Positions 12,505 through 24,975 of a stretch of 64,000 nucleotides of DNA are shown here, in pieces (the first letter of the stretch is position 1; the number at the start of each line of letters is the position of its first letter). The notes below the pieces were generated by a model, which worked only from the letters and a program-made list of their open reading frames with translations, did no database searches and was not told the DNA's origin. The stretch covers positions 372,001 to 436,000 of the forward strand of contig SEMN01000405.1 in NCBI GenBank assembly GCA_005408345.1. The letters are read 5' to 3'. The position numbers and the translations under genes were made by a program. Origin of the DNA: Macquaria australasica. Its lineage: Eukaryota; Chordata; Actinopteri; Centrarchiformes; Percichthyidae.

Positions 12505-15004
12505 TGTTGCTATGTATTGCATTGCATTGCTGCTCCACGACATTCACAAATGTAAATATGGTTTAAAACTTGTTTTTGCAGTCATGTAACCTATTTGAGA
12601 CATTATATTGAAACGCTAACAATCACCTGTGAGATTATTCTGTATTGCACTACATGTGGTGGTATTTATGCACCAGCGTTGCAGGGAGCAGCAAGAGGAA
12701 AAGTTGGAATGCTGAAGTGCACAGCCAGTGTGCTGTGACGTGACCGGAGTTGATAGGGATCCATCAGCGAGGACATCATGAGGTCTGGACAAGAGTCGCC
12801 CACAGGCACACAGCAGTCAACGCTAGTCGTCGTCATACGTGACAAAACAAACAACGCAGACAGGACTTTGACACAAGCCATCACTCCAGAGAGAAAACTG
12901 AAGAGCAGAAAAAGAGGATAACAACACTGCAAGGTATTAATAGTTCCAGGGTTAAGGGTTTGATTTCCACAGACACCATGCCTGCAGTAAGTGAAAGGCA
13001 CTTTTGATACAGGCTTCCAGCAAACAGCAGAAACTGAGAGAAAAAAGAAAGAAAAACTAGTGTCAGGTAAGGAATTTTCTTTTAAAGCCATGACAACTTA
13101 TTATATTGATGCAAACGCATCATGAAAAACACAGTGTTGTCTCAGGGTTTAGGAGGAGAGGAGATAAAATAGTCCTTTTTTTCTTACATGATAGTAGTGA
13201 AATGTTTTAGTCAGAGGAAGGCTGTTATATAAAGAGTCTTGGAAAGAAAAATGATATGAGACAAAAGGAAGAAAAAACCTTTAAGCAGAAGAAGAGAGAT
13301 CAGAGTGAGCAATTGCTCACGGGTGGTTCTCTTATATCTGTTTTCTGTCTGAACTGTATATCTTTGTGCATAAGTACAGAGAAGATTGTGTGTGAGGGAG
13401 ACTGACTGTACTGTGACCTCTCTGTCCTCTGACCAGGAGTGACTTCTGAGACAAAGCTGTAAAAGCTAGAAGTCTCACTCTCCTTTCATAGTTTTGTCTC
13501 TAAGGGGCAATGCAGGATTTTGCAATTTTTTTATATGAACAGAAAGATAATTTTACCTGTGAGACCATGTGCATTTTAAAAGTGACCAAATGTTACACTG
13601 GAGACCCTTTGAAATAGTTGAAATTAAGGAAAATAATTGTTTTTTTTACTGAATGTTTTACATTTTAGATTTATTATCAGATTTTGGAAATTATACAGTC
13701 GATTAGTGTACACCTAACTGAAAAAAACATAATTTTTTATACCTTTAATTATGTCGTTAGTGAGTTCATAACCCCCAGTTCATCATGTTTTAATAGTTGT
13801 AGGTATAAAAGAGCAAATTCTACTGATAAAGAGAAAATAATTGTAACAAAGTAGAACAAGGAATATAAAAAAGTGATATATACATACATATTTATGCACA
13901 CAAACAGATCTGTGTGAACATGCATATCCAAACATGTTTACACATTGATACACGTCCACTCATCTACATGTACCTGTACACGTTCACTTCATCTGTTGTC
14001 TCCTTAAGTTCTCTTTATGTAGCGCAAACAGTCAATATTGCTATGGATGCCTCAGATAATATGCAATTAAAAATGTTATGTATCTGTTTGCACTGCATGT
14101 ATGCACATTATCTCTCTACCTACAGTCTTTTCAGATCTATCTTCCCATCTCCAGATATTATTATTTTTTACGTCTGCTTGTCAGAAGCAACATTGCCAAA
14201 GCTGAATGCAAAATGTCACTTTGCAAAAACCAACATTCACATCAAACTGAGATGATTACTCGGTTGGCATGAAAACATCCTTCTCAGTCTTTTACGCGCA
14301 CAAGCAAAGAACACACAGTGTGACGTAAAAGCAGACCTTTACAGACGCACGAGTACAGGCAACTAACACTCAACGGCGATTAAATATACCACACCACAAC
14401 ACACCACTGTGAAGCAGAGGTAAAGTGTTTTTATGTGTAATATGAAAGGCTTGTCTTAGTCTAGTCTTGTATGTGTGTGTGTGTGTTTGCAGGGTGACTC
14501 ACCATTCAACAGGTGCTGATTATACCTTACAAAAAGAGTGACATTTAAGATGTTTCTCCTCTCTGAAACACCACCACTTCTGTTTGTTAACCCTCTCTCT
14601 CTCCCTCTAGTTGTGAATATTAAATAATACATACATGGCAGAGGAGAGAGGAGCCGTTGCCCTCTGCAACTGTCACACAATGCTTGAAAAATTACATGGT
14701 TCAACAGAGCGTTTGTGACCCTAATTATAGAGGAGCCTTGATGTACGTGTTGTTTGGGAAGTCTTTCAAACTTTGTGAAAAGCAGCACTAACTGCAGTCA
14801 AAGTCATTAGAGAGAGCCCGACATTGCCAGAGGTGCCTAATCTACAGAATGACCTCCTCTCAGTGATAGTCATAATACACAACCGCCACTATCAACAGAA
14901 ATCAATGACTTTTTCTCAATGATTAGGATCACAATTATAAAACAACTGTCGCCCATCAGAGCTTGATGAAAGATCCTCTTACAATTACTAAATAATAAAT
15001 TGGA
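12505..15004. other. Single-copy DNA, no gene recognised
   Basis: No supported gene. The minus-strand 141-codon frame at 12666-13091 lacks recognisable motifs. A short TG tract sits at about 14469-14485 and pyrimidine-rich patches are scattered. Confidence 0.4.
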
Positions 15005-15012
15005 GTCGCTAT

Positions 15013-16443
15013 TAGGGGTGTGTATCTCTCCCTCTCAGAGAATTCAATATGTATCTAGATACACAGTCCACGATCTGATGCAGAATCAATACAGATAATG
15101 TTGTAATGATAGGCTACACCACAAGTCAAATGCTGTGCCTCAAATCACGTACTTCCATTAGTACACTTACATGCAGTATACTGTGTACACTATGTACTGA
15201 CTTGTGTAGTGCGTTAATTTTGACAGGGTAGTGTTGTCTCAAATCGAATACTGCTGTTACCGGAAATGACAATTGCAACCTTTGACCGCGTCTTCTTCTT
15301 TTTAATGGCAGATTGCAGCTGGGCAGAGCATTATCACCAACATTTTACCGCGATTGCCGCACGCCAAAATATCCACCAGCTTGTTTGCTCACTTGACTTT
15401 AATTCAGTTATATAAAAAATGGATAGGCTTTTACTTTTAGCCGTAACAATCGCAACCACCTTTTTCATAGGTTGGTGGTCCATCCCCTTCCGCTACGTAG
15501 CCAAGAAGGCGACCATTGAGGGTGAGAAGTGTGCAGCGTTCCACACTCTACTTTCTGACCGTTATGAGTACATCATCCGGGTACTCATAGTACACTGCAT
15601 TTTGCCATACTTGTCAGTGTGAACGCACTTATGCGCTCAAAATTGTGTAAGTACAGAAGTACGCGATTTGAGACACAGCAAAAGCCTATTTGATATGATT
15701 CGATTACTTCTTAAAATATTTTTATATAATAACATAATATTTTTTGGAATGAATTTTTATTCCAAACACTGACTCAGAAATGCCCCAGAAATGGTGTCTT
15801 CTGCCACACAAAGAAGAGTAGCAAACACGGGCAGCGATACATTAGATCACTTTTTAGCCAGTCGCTAATGACTTTTTGGCTAACATGCTGCTGACTTGGT
15901 ATTGTTTACTTCTGTTCCTGGGTCAGTGTTATGCCTCTGAATTTGGCATTTTTAACAACGCTGTATAGGTGCACGTCCCTGTAAATAACACAGCACATGG
16001 CTTCAGTAAGCAGGAGTTTTGGGCTAGTTAGAAGTTAGCATTAGCTGCTAACGCTAGCACTGCTTGCCTCGCGTTGACCGCTCCACTGTGTCAGCTCACA
16101 GGTGGCCTTTTTAAACGAGTAGTGAGGTTTGAGGTGCCACCAGCATATTTTATGATAGGACTGTGCACTTTGAAGACTGCAAATGTAAAGATTTAAGGAA
16201 GCTCTGTAGATGGTGGTTGTGGCAGGTATGTGATTGGAGAACGTAGCTAGCTAGCAGGAGAGGGGCAGGTTCAGGCACAAAGGCACAGGACTGGTGAAAG
16301 AGAGTGTTACTTAGAAATATAGCTCTATCAATTTTCATCAGAATTTCAATGGAGAATTTAGGCGACATCTGATCTACGTATCAATGTAGCCAAATCGGAC
16401 TCTTTTATTGATTTTCCAATATTGGTTAATCTTTACACCCCTA
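15013..16443. mobile_element. hAT-like element with 8-bp target duplication, interrupted
   Basis: The termini are TAGGGGTGT at 15013 and its exact inverse ACACCCCTA ending at 16443. The eight bases outside each end are GTCGCTAT (15005-15012) and GTTGCTAT (16444-16451), identical at seven positions. An 8-bp duplication together with a terminus fitting the hAT pattern YARNG is strong support for a hAT-superfamily insertion. The left arm has the 'tatctagatacacagtcca' wording typical of a fish repeat. No transposase is recognisable, so this is a non-autonomous or gutted copy. A separate 550-bp inverted-repeat element occupies 15131-15680; without it the host element is about 880 bases. Confidence 0.82.
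15131..15680. mobile_element. Nested MITE with TGCTGTGYCTCAAATC inverted ends
   Basis: The left end TGCTGTGCCTCAAATCACG and the right end (minus strand) TGCTGTGTCTCAAATCGCG form a 25-base inverted repeat with two mismatches, continuing to GTACTTC. It lies inside the hAT-like element at 15013-16443, which resumes on the far side. AAA flanks each end, too short and too common to be taken as proof of a target duplication. An inner copy of the TGTCTCAAATCG word occurs near 15235. A 67-codon frame at 15419-15622 begins MDRLLLLAV and could be a relic of a parent element, but I recognise no domain in it. Confidence 0.78.
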
Positions 16444-16451
16444 GTTGCTAT

Positions 16452-17990
16452 GCATAAACGTGTGTCTTCTGTATTTTAATACATTTCTAGGGAAAAAGGA
16501 AATAAAGTCAAAGAAAGAAAGTGATAAACAACTGGGAAATTGAGCATTAAAGTTCATTCTTGACCTTGCAAATTAACTTTAACTCTAGTTACCGCTTGGG
16601 TAAATACTGAAGTTGGGAAGACTCCCTTCCACTGCTTTGTACCTTATGTTTCATGTAAAGGATTTGCCAAAAGCAAATCAAAGCATTTGATCCAGTATCA
16701 ATCTATCAAGTGACAAATTCAAAACAAATTGCCATAAGAAAACCTACAATCACAATTAAGTTGCAACAGACACCCTCAACATCCCCCTTTTGAATCCAGC
16801 TGAGATATGGAGGTATGTGGTTTTTAATAAACTGTCCTAAAATGTATGTTCCCAGCTACCACAACTATAGCACACATGATTTTGAAAATGCAACCTTCAA
16901 AACACACAAACCAGTGAGGAAAAATATCAGACCACGAAGAAATCTGTGAAAATGTTTACACTGCATAAATGCTCTCCCAAAATTACGCGCATACAATGCA
17001 GTGTTTGTGTGTATGTATTTTTGTTGTAGTGACAGACTGTGTGTCTTATGGGGTCAGTCTCAAATACAGATATCATCCGCTCGCTGCTTCAATTTAAAGC
17101 CCAACAGCTTAAGGTCAGATGAGGTCATCCTCCCTTCCAGTACCCCCCCCAATCAAATTTAATATTTTGTGTCACGAGGAGAAAAAAAATTATGCATTAA
17201 GACCTAGACTAAATGACTAAATGATGCAGCGTACTATGCTGCCTTGTCCCCCTGGGCTTTGGGCTACTGGGATCTCCACAGCACGTCAACAATATAAGCA
17301 GCTTGCCAAAATGTTAAACCATGTCCCTCGATGACTTTTCCTAGACCCACTTTCACTCCAAATCCATGTTGTGGGAGTTTGCCAATCACACAGGGATATG
17401 ATCAGTGATATTAAAATAACATGTGCTGTAGTGTTTTGTCCTTAAAACACCATATTACACTCCTTTCCACAAAAATCCGACATGAGATTGGTTTACCTTC
17501 CATCACAACCCTGGGTTAACTATGCTAAAGCTCCTATTACCACCGCTGCCTTCATTTGATAGCATGCCTTGACATGCCCGTTCCCATGGAAACAAACTCA
17601 GAGCCACCATGTGCTTGACTCAGGGGGGAGTTGAAATGGCTTGCCATCAATTTGCGGCCTTTTTCTGAGAACACCGCTGGCCCTCCCTGTGCCAATGTGT
17701 TTGCCCCTGCCTTTAACTCGGCGTTCCTATTAAGGGGTCTGCAAACGCTCTCATCTGATAGACAAATGACACCACGGACCATTGGATACTGATATTTTGT
17801 CCCAAGGATCCCGTCTGAGAAGAAATTTGCTGTTAATATATTTCTCTGCAGGATTACATTATTGTAGACGAGGGGCTGAAACTGGGGTGTTAAAGAAAAA
17901 GGCTTGAGACAAAAGAAAGAAGTTACAGATTAAGAGCCCGGTCACACCAAAAACTGACAAAGCAAAATTTGTTTGTGCGTCCTCGCATAA
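16452..17990. other. Single-copy DNA with a possible transposon-end fragment
   Basis: No gene is supported. At 17937-17985 the words 'gcccggtcacaccaaaaactg' resemble the end of a DNA transposon, but no inverse partner is found before the Tc1 relic begins. Confidence 0.35.
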
Positions 17991-17993
17991 TAT

Positions 17994-18360
17994 ACTACAT
18001 GGCCAAAACTATACAGACAGCCGAACAAAGCATTGGGACACCCAAATGTAATTGTTGAACATCTTATTCTTAAACCATGGGCATTAATCTGCAGCTATAA
18101 CAGCTGCCACTCTTCTAGGAAGGGTTTCCACAAGATGTTGGAACCTTCTTGCAGGGATTTGCTCCCATTCAGCCACAAGAGACTCAGTGGGGTAGGCCAC
18201 TGATGTTGGCCGATAAGGCTACGCTCGCAGTCGGCGTTCCAGTTTATCCAAAAGGTGTTAGATGGGGTTGAGGTCACAGCACCGTTCAGGCCAGTCAAGT
18301 TCTTCCACTCAGAGGAACATTTCTTTAGAGAACCTCTGTTGGTGAACAGGGACATGCACA
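17994..18360 (-). pseudogene. Decayed Tc1-like transposase, C-terminal part
   Basis: Tc1/mariner transposases cut and paste DNA using a DDE/D catalytic triad. Read on the minus strand from about 18315 to 18000, one frame gives EELDWPERCCDLNPI, a stop, LLDKLERRLRA, a stop, then VAEWEQIPARRFQHLVETLP, RRVAAVIAAD and finally NYIWVSQCF. The DLNPI[E]HLW block that carries the last acidic catalytic residue is recognisable, but a stop codon stands exactly where the Glu of PIE should be. A second stop follows 12 codons later. The outer end at 17996 (TACATGGCCAAAACTATACA) matches the terminus of this Tc1-like fish family. Only about 365 bases of the 3' part remain; the N-terminal DNA-binding region and the first two catalytic Asp residues are absent. 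This is a dead relic. An overlapping shifted frame (18095-18361) is only a shadow of the same region. Confidence 0.9.
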
Positions 18361-21232
18361 CTGAGAAAAGAAAATGTTGAGAAAACTCAAAATTTCAAGG
18401 CAACAACCGTAAATACAGAGTGAAAATCACAGATCTAGCTTGATTTGTAGTCACAATTTCAATTTTTACTTTAAATCCTGATATTTTAGGGTTCTAAGGC
18501 CTAACAACTTGTAATTGTTATCTATGCCAAAGAATTTGGCCTTTTCACAGTGCATGTTACAGGACAGGGCCATCTCAAAACTGTTGCCACCAAGTTTAAG
18601 CACACTACTGCCTGAAATATCACAGTGTGCTATAGAATTACTTGTCATTGGTAACTGACAACGTTGTAGAAAACACACCTGCAACTTCAGTACTCAACTT
18701 ATAATTTGAGTCTGTGAACCCAATCTGCACCTGGGATTTGTGTTTTTGTCCACCTTACACATTTGTCTCTTTCTGCCTCTCAAAATAGGAGGAAATTACA
18801 ACTTAACTGCACTCCATACTTATGCAAACTCTCAATTTCCAGAATAACTGCTTTTCCTAATTTCTGCTGTCCAAGCACGTAACACACACGCCCTCTATCA
18901 CCCACACTGTTTATCAAACAGGTGTATGGATCTGTTCTGACAGCTGACATTAACACAACCACTGACCCTAAGAGTTTTCTACCTCTCATGCATTTCTATT
19001 TGCTGACCTGTGTCTCCTTTTTCTATTTTTGTCCTCCATCTCTATAGCCATGTCCATCAATAGTACTGACTTTTTAAAATCTGTTTTATAACCAACTGAT
19101 GTGGAAACAGCATTATGAGGAAATTTTGGTCATGCGTTCTGTTATATTCTAAGATTCAGTTTGAGTTCAAACTCATCTGCCCCCCTCGAAAGAAGAAATA
19201 AGATATCTTCAGACATAAGCTGCATAACAATTTATTCCACTAATAAATGCTAGACACTGCATTGGACCCAAAAGGGATCCAATATTGGAAAAAATGTGGA
19301 TCTCTAAACCAATTCACACCCAGCCTCCATTACTACGGATCAAAGCGTAGTCCTAACGTTTTATTGGTTAGGATTTTATTTTTTCCCATCACAAACACAG
19401 GGATGAATCGGCTGTTGATAGTGAAATGTTAACACATTGAAGTCAGTGTGTTGTGCTGCTGCTTTTATAAAAGGTTGTTTTGAAAGACGCCAATTGTCCA
19501 TAAAGCACGCAATGCATGGTGTGGCCATTAATATTTCATCTGCTGCCAACTGCATGAGAAACTCTTTCATGACAGACAACAATGCAGAAGCCAAAACTGA
19601 GAGAATTTACTCACACATTTGTGTAAAAGCTGTAATTTGTTTTGAAGATCTAGGCCGGTAAGGCGTATCTGCTGTACACTATGTGTGTATGTGTTGCATG
19701 CCAAAGGGTCAGAAACTCCAGCATGCCATCTGGCTAGAGGCTAACAGTATATGCATGAGTCAGTGATCCCACTCAATGAAACACTGCGAGTAAATCCTGT
19801 GAGCATTTTTGACACCATAAAACCCAGTGTATTGTGATGGAAGACTGGCATGTGTGAAAAGAGCCGGCCGCCAGGTCATACTGAAAATAGCACACTGATG
19901 GAACACATCTGTGTGTGTGTGTGTGTGTGTGTTGTTTTGGCCAACCCACATCCCTGTTAGTTTTCATTGCCATAGTAGTGCCATTAGACTGTCATATTGA
20001 CGTTATGCTGTGATAACAATGTGGGTTTGTCCTTAATTACAGAAACTGATGTGACACAGCCTTTCTAGCTTCATTACGGCAAGGAAATGGTAAAATGTCA
20101 TGTTTTCACAGCAGACCAACTGAGCAAGAAATTACATTTACTTTATTCTTATTTACTGTTAAAACACTTAACACTTAGTAATAGCTAGTCATTTCTCCAC
20201 CACAAAATCCACTTACTTTTATTTCATTAATTATTGAGGTATTATTAGTCATTCACGTATTACTCATTTTTTGAAAAATATTTCTTTTCCCACAGAAACT
20301 TGGATAAGAAGACTAGCATCAAGACAAGCATGAAGATTGCACACAAATCACCTAAAACAACAACATTACAGTTAAAGAATCTACTTCAAAATGCAGTAGT
20401 GCAGTATCAGATCAACAGGAAGCCTCTACAGATCATGGTTTAACTGACGATGAGGCCTAACAAGGCACAAAGCTCTTCTCATCTTACAAAAAAACATGTT
20501 CGACTCTTAACTTTTTCTGTTTTAAACTCCCTCCGTGTCCACCCTAAACTCAACATCAAACACCGGGTCCTTCTCCAAGAACTAAATATGACCAAACCCC
20601 AGTTTCCTGATCAAAACTATTCTAAAATCAGACTTGTGTGTATTACATTGCAGCGGTTGTTGCATGCCAATGGCCTTGCATGTTGTGGCTAACAGGCCAT
20701 GCATGAGTGAATGAGCTGTTGTGTTGTGGCTTTTAGAGACAGCCTTTAACAGCAGGCTCTTTAAGCTTAGGTCAGCCTGAATAATTTTTCACGATGCAGT
20801 ATACGGTATCTCCTTCTTTCCCTGTCTGAGGCTGAATTTCTATCCGGGTATGTTTTTTTTTGTCGAGTGACACATAGCAATTAATGCATTTATCAAGTAA
20901 ATGAGAACAAAATATAATTTGTATGTGAAATATTGGCCACTGTGACCTTTACGGCTCCATTTTAAGGCTGCTGTAGTTTGTTTTCCATCATTTCTTTGTT
21001 TTTCATGTTGAAACAGCATTTCATATGGCCAACATTTTCAGACAGTTAAGAAAAATAGCATATTGCCATCCCAACCATGCAAAAGACTTTTTTTCTCCAT
21101 CTGGCAGATTAGATTTCTCTCATGTTGCTCCAGTCTCCATATTTTGTTGTTTCAGTCCAGCTGATGCAAACACATCTGACCCACACTTTTAGTACATTTC
21201 ACTGTCTGCCCAACTTAGCTGAAGAGTTAGAC
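18361..21232. other. Unassigned DNA with one (GT)n microsatellite
   Basis: No gene is supported. A (GT)11 tract lies at 19911-19932. The stretch 18460-18970 has the feel of an interspersed repeat (for example 'ccaaagaatttggcc' and 'caagtttaagcacactactgcctgaa') but I find no ends. Confidence 0.4.
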
Positions 21233-21838
21233 GGTAACAGATGGTAGGAGTCAGAGCACATTACTCTTACAGAAAGTTGACACCGCACCCCTTGTCAGCC
21301 ATATTGGAGACGCCACAGCTCTGTGTTGCTTTGACTTCACCATCGTAACAGAATCCCAGTTAAATGCTGTGCTTTCTACAGTATATGACTGACTTTCTGT
21401 TTAGACAATGTTAGCTTGTTAGCTAGCTAGCCGTGTATCTTTTCAGCTAACCATCATACACATTTGATTAGAACAATAGCAATCAGTCACATGGTTGGCT
21501 ACCACTTGGCTACACGCTTGGCTACTTTGCATTATTGGCTAGCTGGTTGTTAGACAGCTAATAGCTTGACAAAAATAAGCCACGAAGCCTAATCCTAAAC
21601 TACGTTGAAGAATTGACGTGGTTGCCTTCATGCGCGGCGCTCTACTCCCTCCAATGAACAACAAGCTAACAGGTGAGTTCAGATTGGTTGTTGTAGTAAC
21701 ATCACTGTATGGCAGATAAATGTTTAAAAGGCAGCAAACAGCCTCACCTTTATCCATGATTATTCTATTTATAATATAGAATCCAATCAGCTTCAAAAAA
21801 TACTTCTTAGAGGTAACAGATGGTAGGAGTCAGAGCAC
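21233..21838. repeat. 27-bp perfect direct repeat bracketing about 550 bp
   Basis: The 27 bases starting GGTAACAGATGGTAGGAGTC and ending AGAGCAC occur at 21233-21259 and again, identically, at 21812-21838. The preceding bases are also related (TTAGAC and TTAGA). The bracketed segment shows no inverted ends and no coding sequence. The pair could be the edge of a duplicated repeat fragment or the footprint of a duplication; it is too long to be an ordinary transposon target duplication. Confidence 0.85.
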
Positions 21839-24160
21839 GTCACATGATTTTCTGTTCAGTACGGCTTGCTAGTTTCCTCCATTTTGCATTGGCAAACCCA
21901 ACAACTATTGCCTCTTTTACTGAGGACAAGACAGTGCATTTTGCAAATGCCTGTTGCATTTTACACTGTGATCATTACAGACTGAATATTAAAGCAATAA
22001 TCTCCGAGAGGCCGTGGTTTACAGTGATTTTAGAACAGCTAAGAGGCGTTGTTAGGCATGATGTGGAGCAGAGAAGATTGGGATGATTATTAACATTAGT
22101 TGTGCAATTGTTGAAGTAGTGTTCAATTATGTTAGCACTCCTCTTTGCTGGTACAGGGGTGTGTGACTCTGGACAAGTGTGTTTTAATTGCGCGGTGCCA
22201 GAAGCAAGGATATTGCTCCAGCATCTTCTCTCGTTGTAGTGTGGGCGCCAGTAAGATTGCAGGGACAATCCCCATTTCTGCCCCGTCACTGACAGGATTT
22301 CTCTTGCCTCTAGGCCAAGATTTGGCAGGATCTTTGTATGTGGTGCTTCGTAAGCAGTGATTTGTTGTAGGCTAGATTGTGCTGGCTGCTTTACAAATCC
22401 GTGGCAACATGGAGTCAAGGAAGCGAACGGACCACATAGTCTGTTTCTTGACTTTTCCAGCTCTTCAGTCCCTCTCTCATTAATTTCAGCGTGTCTCCTT
22501 TCTTTTTTTATCTTCCTCCTCTATCCTGTCCATCTCTTTCAACCACTCATCTACGCTAAGCCCTGCCAGTAAACCAAAGATTCACAACAATATCTGACAA
22601 TTTGAAACAATTTGTCTGGCGCAGTAATACTGATGTAATGCGGTCACAGTGTGTTTATAGAGTATTTTATAATGGCTTCAAACGCGACTTAGCCAATTAT
22701 AATCAAGGACCGGAACTATCTGTTTTATAATTAACTTTTTCCCATGTTCAATCAGTAGTACAAATTCAGAATAAAAATCAACAGCCCTGCAGGACTAGTA
22801 ATAAAAAGACAAAACCTCAAACAAATACAAACCACACTGGGTACACACTAACCACCTTTTCATTTTTTGTACTACTCATATGACCACACTGGCTTGGATA
22901 TATGTGGAAATTGTGTGAGCATTTCATTCAGCCTTCAGTTCTTCCTCTTACACACAACGACACTCAGTCTCAGACCCTCCTATCTCCTCTAATGGAACTA
23001 TCCTGGCTGTGGTCTCTTGCAGCATGTGGCCGTCTCCCCATTGATAGCCTACTGAGATCAATGACATCACTGTTAGACTGACTCAAGAGACCTTGATATG
23101 ATGCATGGGCCTCTCGGCGTGTGTGTGTGTGCATGCGTGTGTGTGTGTGTGTGTGTGTGTGTTTGTATCAGTGTGTGCGTGTGGGTCCATGCAGAGGCTA
23201 ATTCATAATGATGACAGGAAATATTCTATCATATCTTCACACTCAGTCATCTTTACCAAACAGCAGGGAGGAGAGAGAGGGGCCGAGGGGAAGAGACGGG
23301 AGAGAGGCGGAGTGGTGGTAGATTGAAGCAGATGAAGGTAGAACGAGACAAAGACGGACAGGGATGGAAAGAGGAAGATGAAGCACAGGTGGAGGGATGA
23401 GATGGGCATGCTAATTCAACTCTATCACAACTGTGTCTTGAGGAATAATGAGCACGTTTATAATGTGCCAGTCATCTTACACCAACAATTACAGTACATT
23501 TATTATTTGTCATTTCTCCCAGTTTGTGGTCGTCTATTCAAATCTGAAAGTAAGCATATACTGTATGCCTGGCATGTAGTTTGTTTGATTATTTATATGG
23601 TAAATATGTACTGCAGTTTGTTTAATTTAATATGATGTATGATGAAGTTTTGATTAACTTTTTACTATTGTGTCATGCATACAATTATGCCCTGTGCACA
23701 CACAGGCTTACAGTATACCAAAAATTAATATAACCCAAAACATAGTCCAAAAATAATTAATTCACATAACTTACCTTATCAGGTTTTCAGACCTTCATAT
23801 CTACAGCAAAATTAAAATACTGATCAACCATATGCTATGATTGTAATCTACTGGGGAAATACAACTAAGGACTAATTGAATAGTCCATCTTGCCTTTTTT
23901 TGTTTTTACACTTTAGAGACTACAGTAACTAACGCCAACACATCAAAATCAAGTACCCATCCAAATTTTGGATCATCTCTACGCCAGAATCTTTTTTGTG
24001 GAACCATCTCAGGACACATTTAATTCACCATATTACTTAATATACAAAAGCTGGGGTTCACTTTTCATCTTTCCCAAATCACACGGGCCAAAGAATGTAT
24101 TTTCCTTCAGAATATTTTTGAATCTGCCAACTGCAATAGCTAGAGGAAGAATACCAGTTC
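21839..24160. other. Unassigned DNA
   Basis: A minus-strand 147-codon frame (21975-22418) was examined and matches no family I know. A (GT)n microsatellite with interruptions spans about 23118-23162, and purine-rich DNA follows at 23264-23400. No gene can be supported. Confidence 0.4.
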
Positions 24161-24507
24161 TTAAAGAAATAGTGCGATGTTTTGGGACTTTCTCCGCTGG
24201 TTACCTGGCAACCCCCCGGTGCCCCCGGCCACTGTATGCCACGTAACTCCTCGGACAAAAAAAACAATGGAGACACAATATATTAATTAGTGAGCTTTAG
24301 AGGTGTTGGTTAGCATATTTTTGACTTTTGGACAGAGCTGGACTCACTGTTTCCCCCTGCTTCCAGTCTTTATGCTAAGCTAAGATAATCACCTCCAGGG
24401 TCTAGCTCCATACTGTAGTTCATGCACAAACATAAGCGTGATATTAATCTTCTCACCTAAAGAAAGCAAATTCATGTGTTTCCTAAAATGTTGAACTGTT
24501 CTTTTAA
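24161..24507 (-). mobile_element. TTAA-flanked MITE, 'gctagcctggctctg' family
   Basis: The left end is TTAAAGAAATAGTGCGATGTTT and the right end, on the minus strand, is TTAAAAGAACAGTTCAACATTT, a matched inverted repeat bounded by TTAA. The right arm carries the family block (ctttatgctaagctaag ... tctagctccata) shared with copies at about 50120-50371 and 61394-62236 and a fragment at 57655. The left arm differs from those copies, so this is a different subfamily or internally rearranged. It has no coding capacity. The TTAA target suggests piggyBac- or Kolobok-type mobilisation. Confidence 0.78.
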
Positions 24508-24754
24508 CTGTACAACTAAAGATTGTGGCCATAAAGCAATATGTAACATATGATTCAGGGCTATATTTTAGTTTAAAATAACCATATATGGTATTGAAAG
24601 AATATTTCAGAGGGTATATTTATTGTCTAACTGATTAATACTATTGGCATATGTACCTACAAGATCATTTTAAAGGAAAAGGTGGGTAACTTGATAAGCA
24701 ACTCATGGTTATCATAAGTAAGCAACCAATATGGTCAAGACGATGAAAATAATA

Positions 24755-24975
24755 TTTTAATGCAGAAACAATTAGTTGATTATTTGATAAGTTAATACTC
24801 AGTTTTATATCAGCGTAAATTGAACTTTTGTAATTGAAATTTGGGTTTTGGACTGTTTCTTTGACAATAGCAGTTTGAGTTAGTCACCTCAGACCCACTG
24901 ACATTTTATTGACCAAATGATGAATGAAATGATCCAAAATATAATTGACTGTTCAATCAAGAGTAAAAAGTTGTT
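24755..24975. repeat. Decayed copy of an ATTAGTTGATTA-type fish repeat
   Basis: The left side reads 'aacaattagttgattatttgataa', the middle 'gggttttggactg' and 'tgacattttattgacc', and the right side 'atataattgactgttcaatca'. These blocks, in this order, match my memory of an abundant teleost repeat rich in (TTGATTAATCG). The copy is strongly diverged and I see no clean ends. It has no coding capacity. Confidence 0.55.

Noticed and set aside
12666..13091. 141-codon - strand open frame
   Set aside because: No recognisable motif. A Ser/Phe/Leu-rich stretch looks like a possible signal peptide but is explained by local composition.
15419..15622. 67-codon frame starting MDRLLLLAV with a hydrophobic N-terminus
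   Set aside because: It lies inside a MITE. A hydrophobic start alone is not enough to call a secreted or membrane protein, and no transposase domain is visible.
18400..18980. Possible further interspersed repeat next to the Tc1 relic
   Set aside because: The wording feels repetitive but there are no ends, no second copy in the window and no family I can name.
21975..22418. 147-codon - strand open frame
   Set aside because: Cys/Ser/Thr-rich without a recognisable family; no start context, splice sites or neighbours that support a gene.
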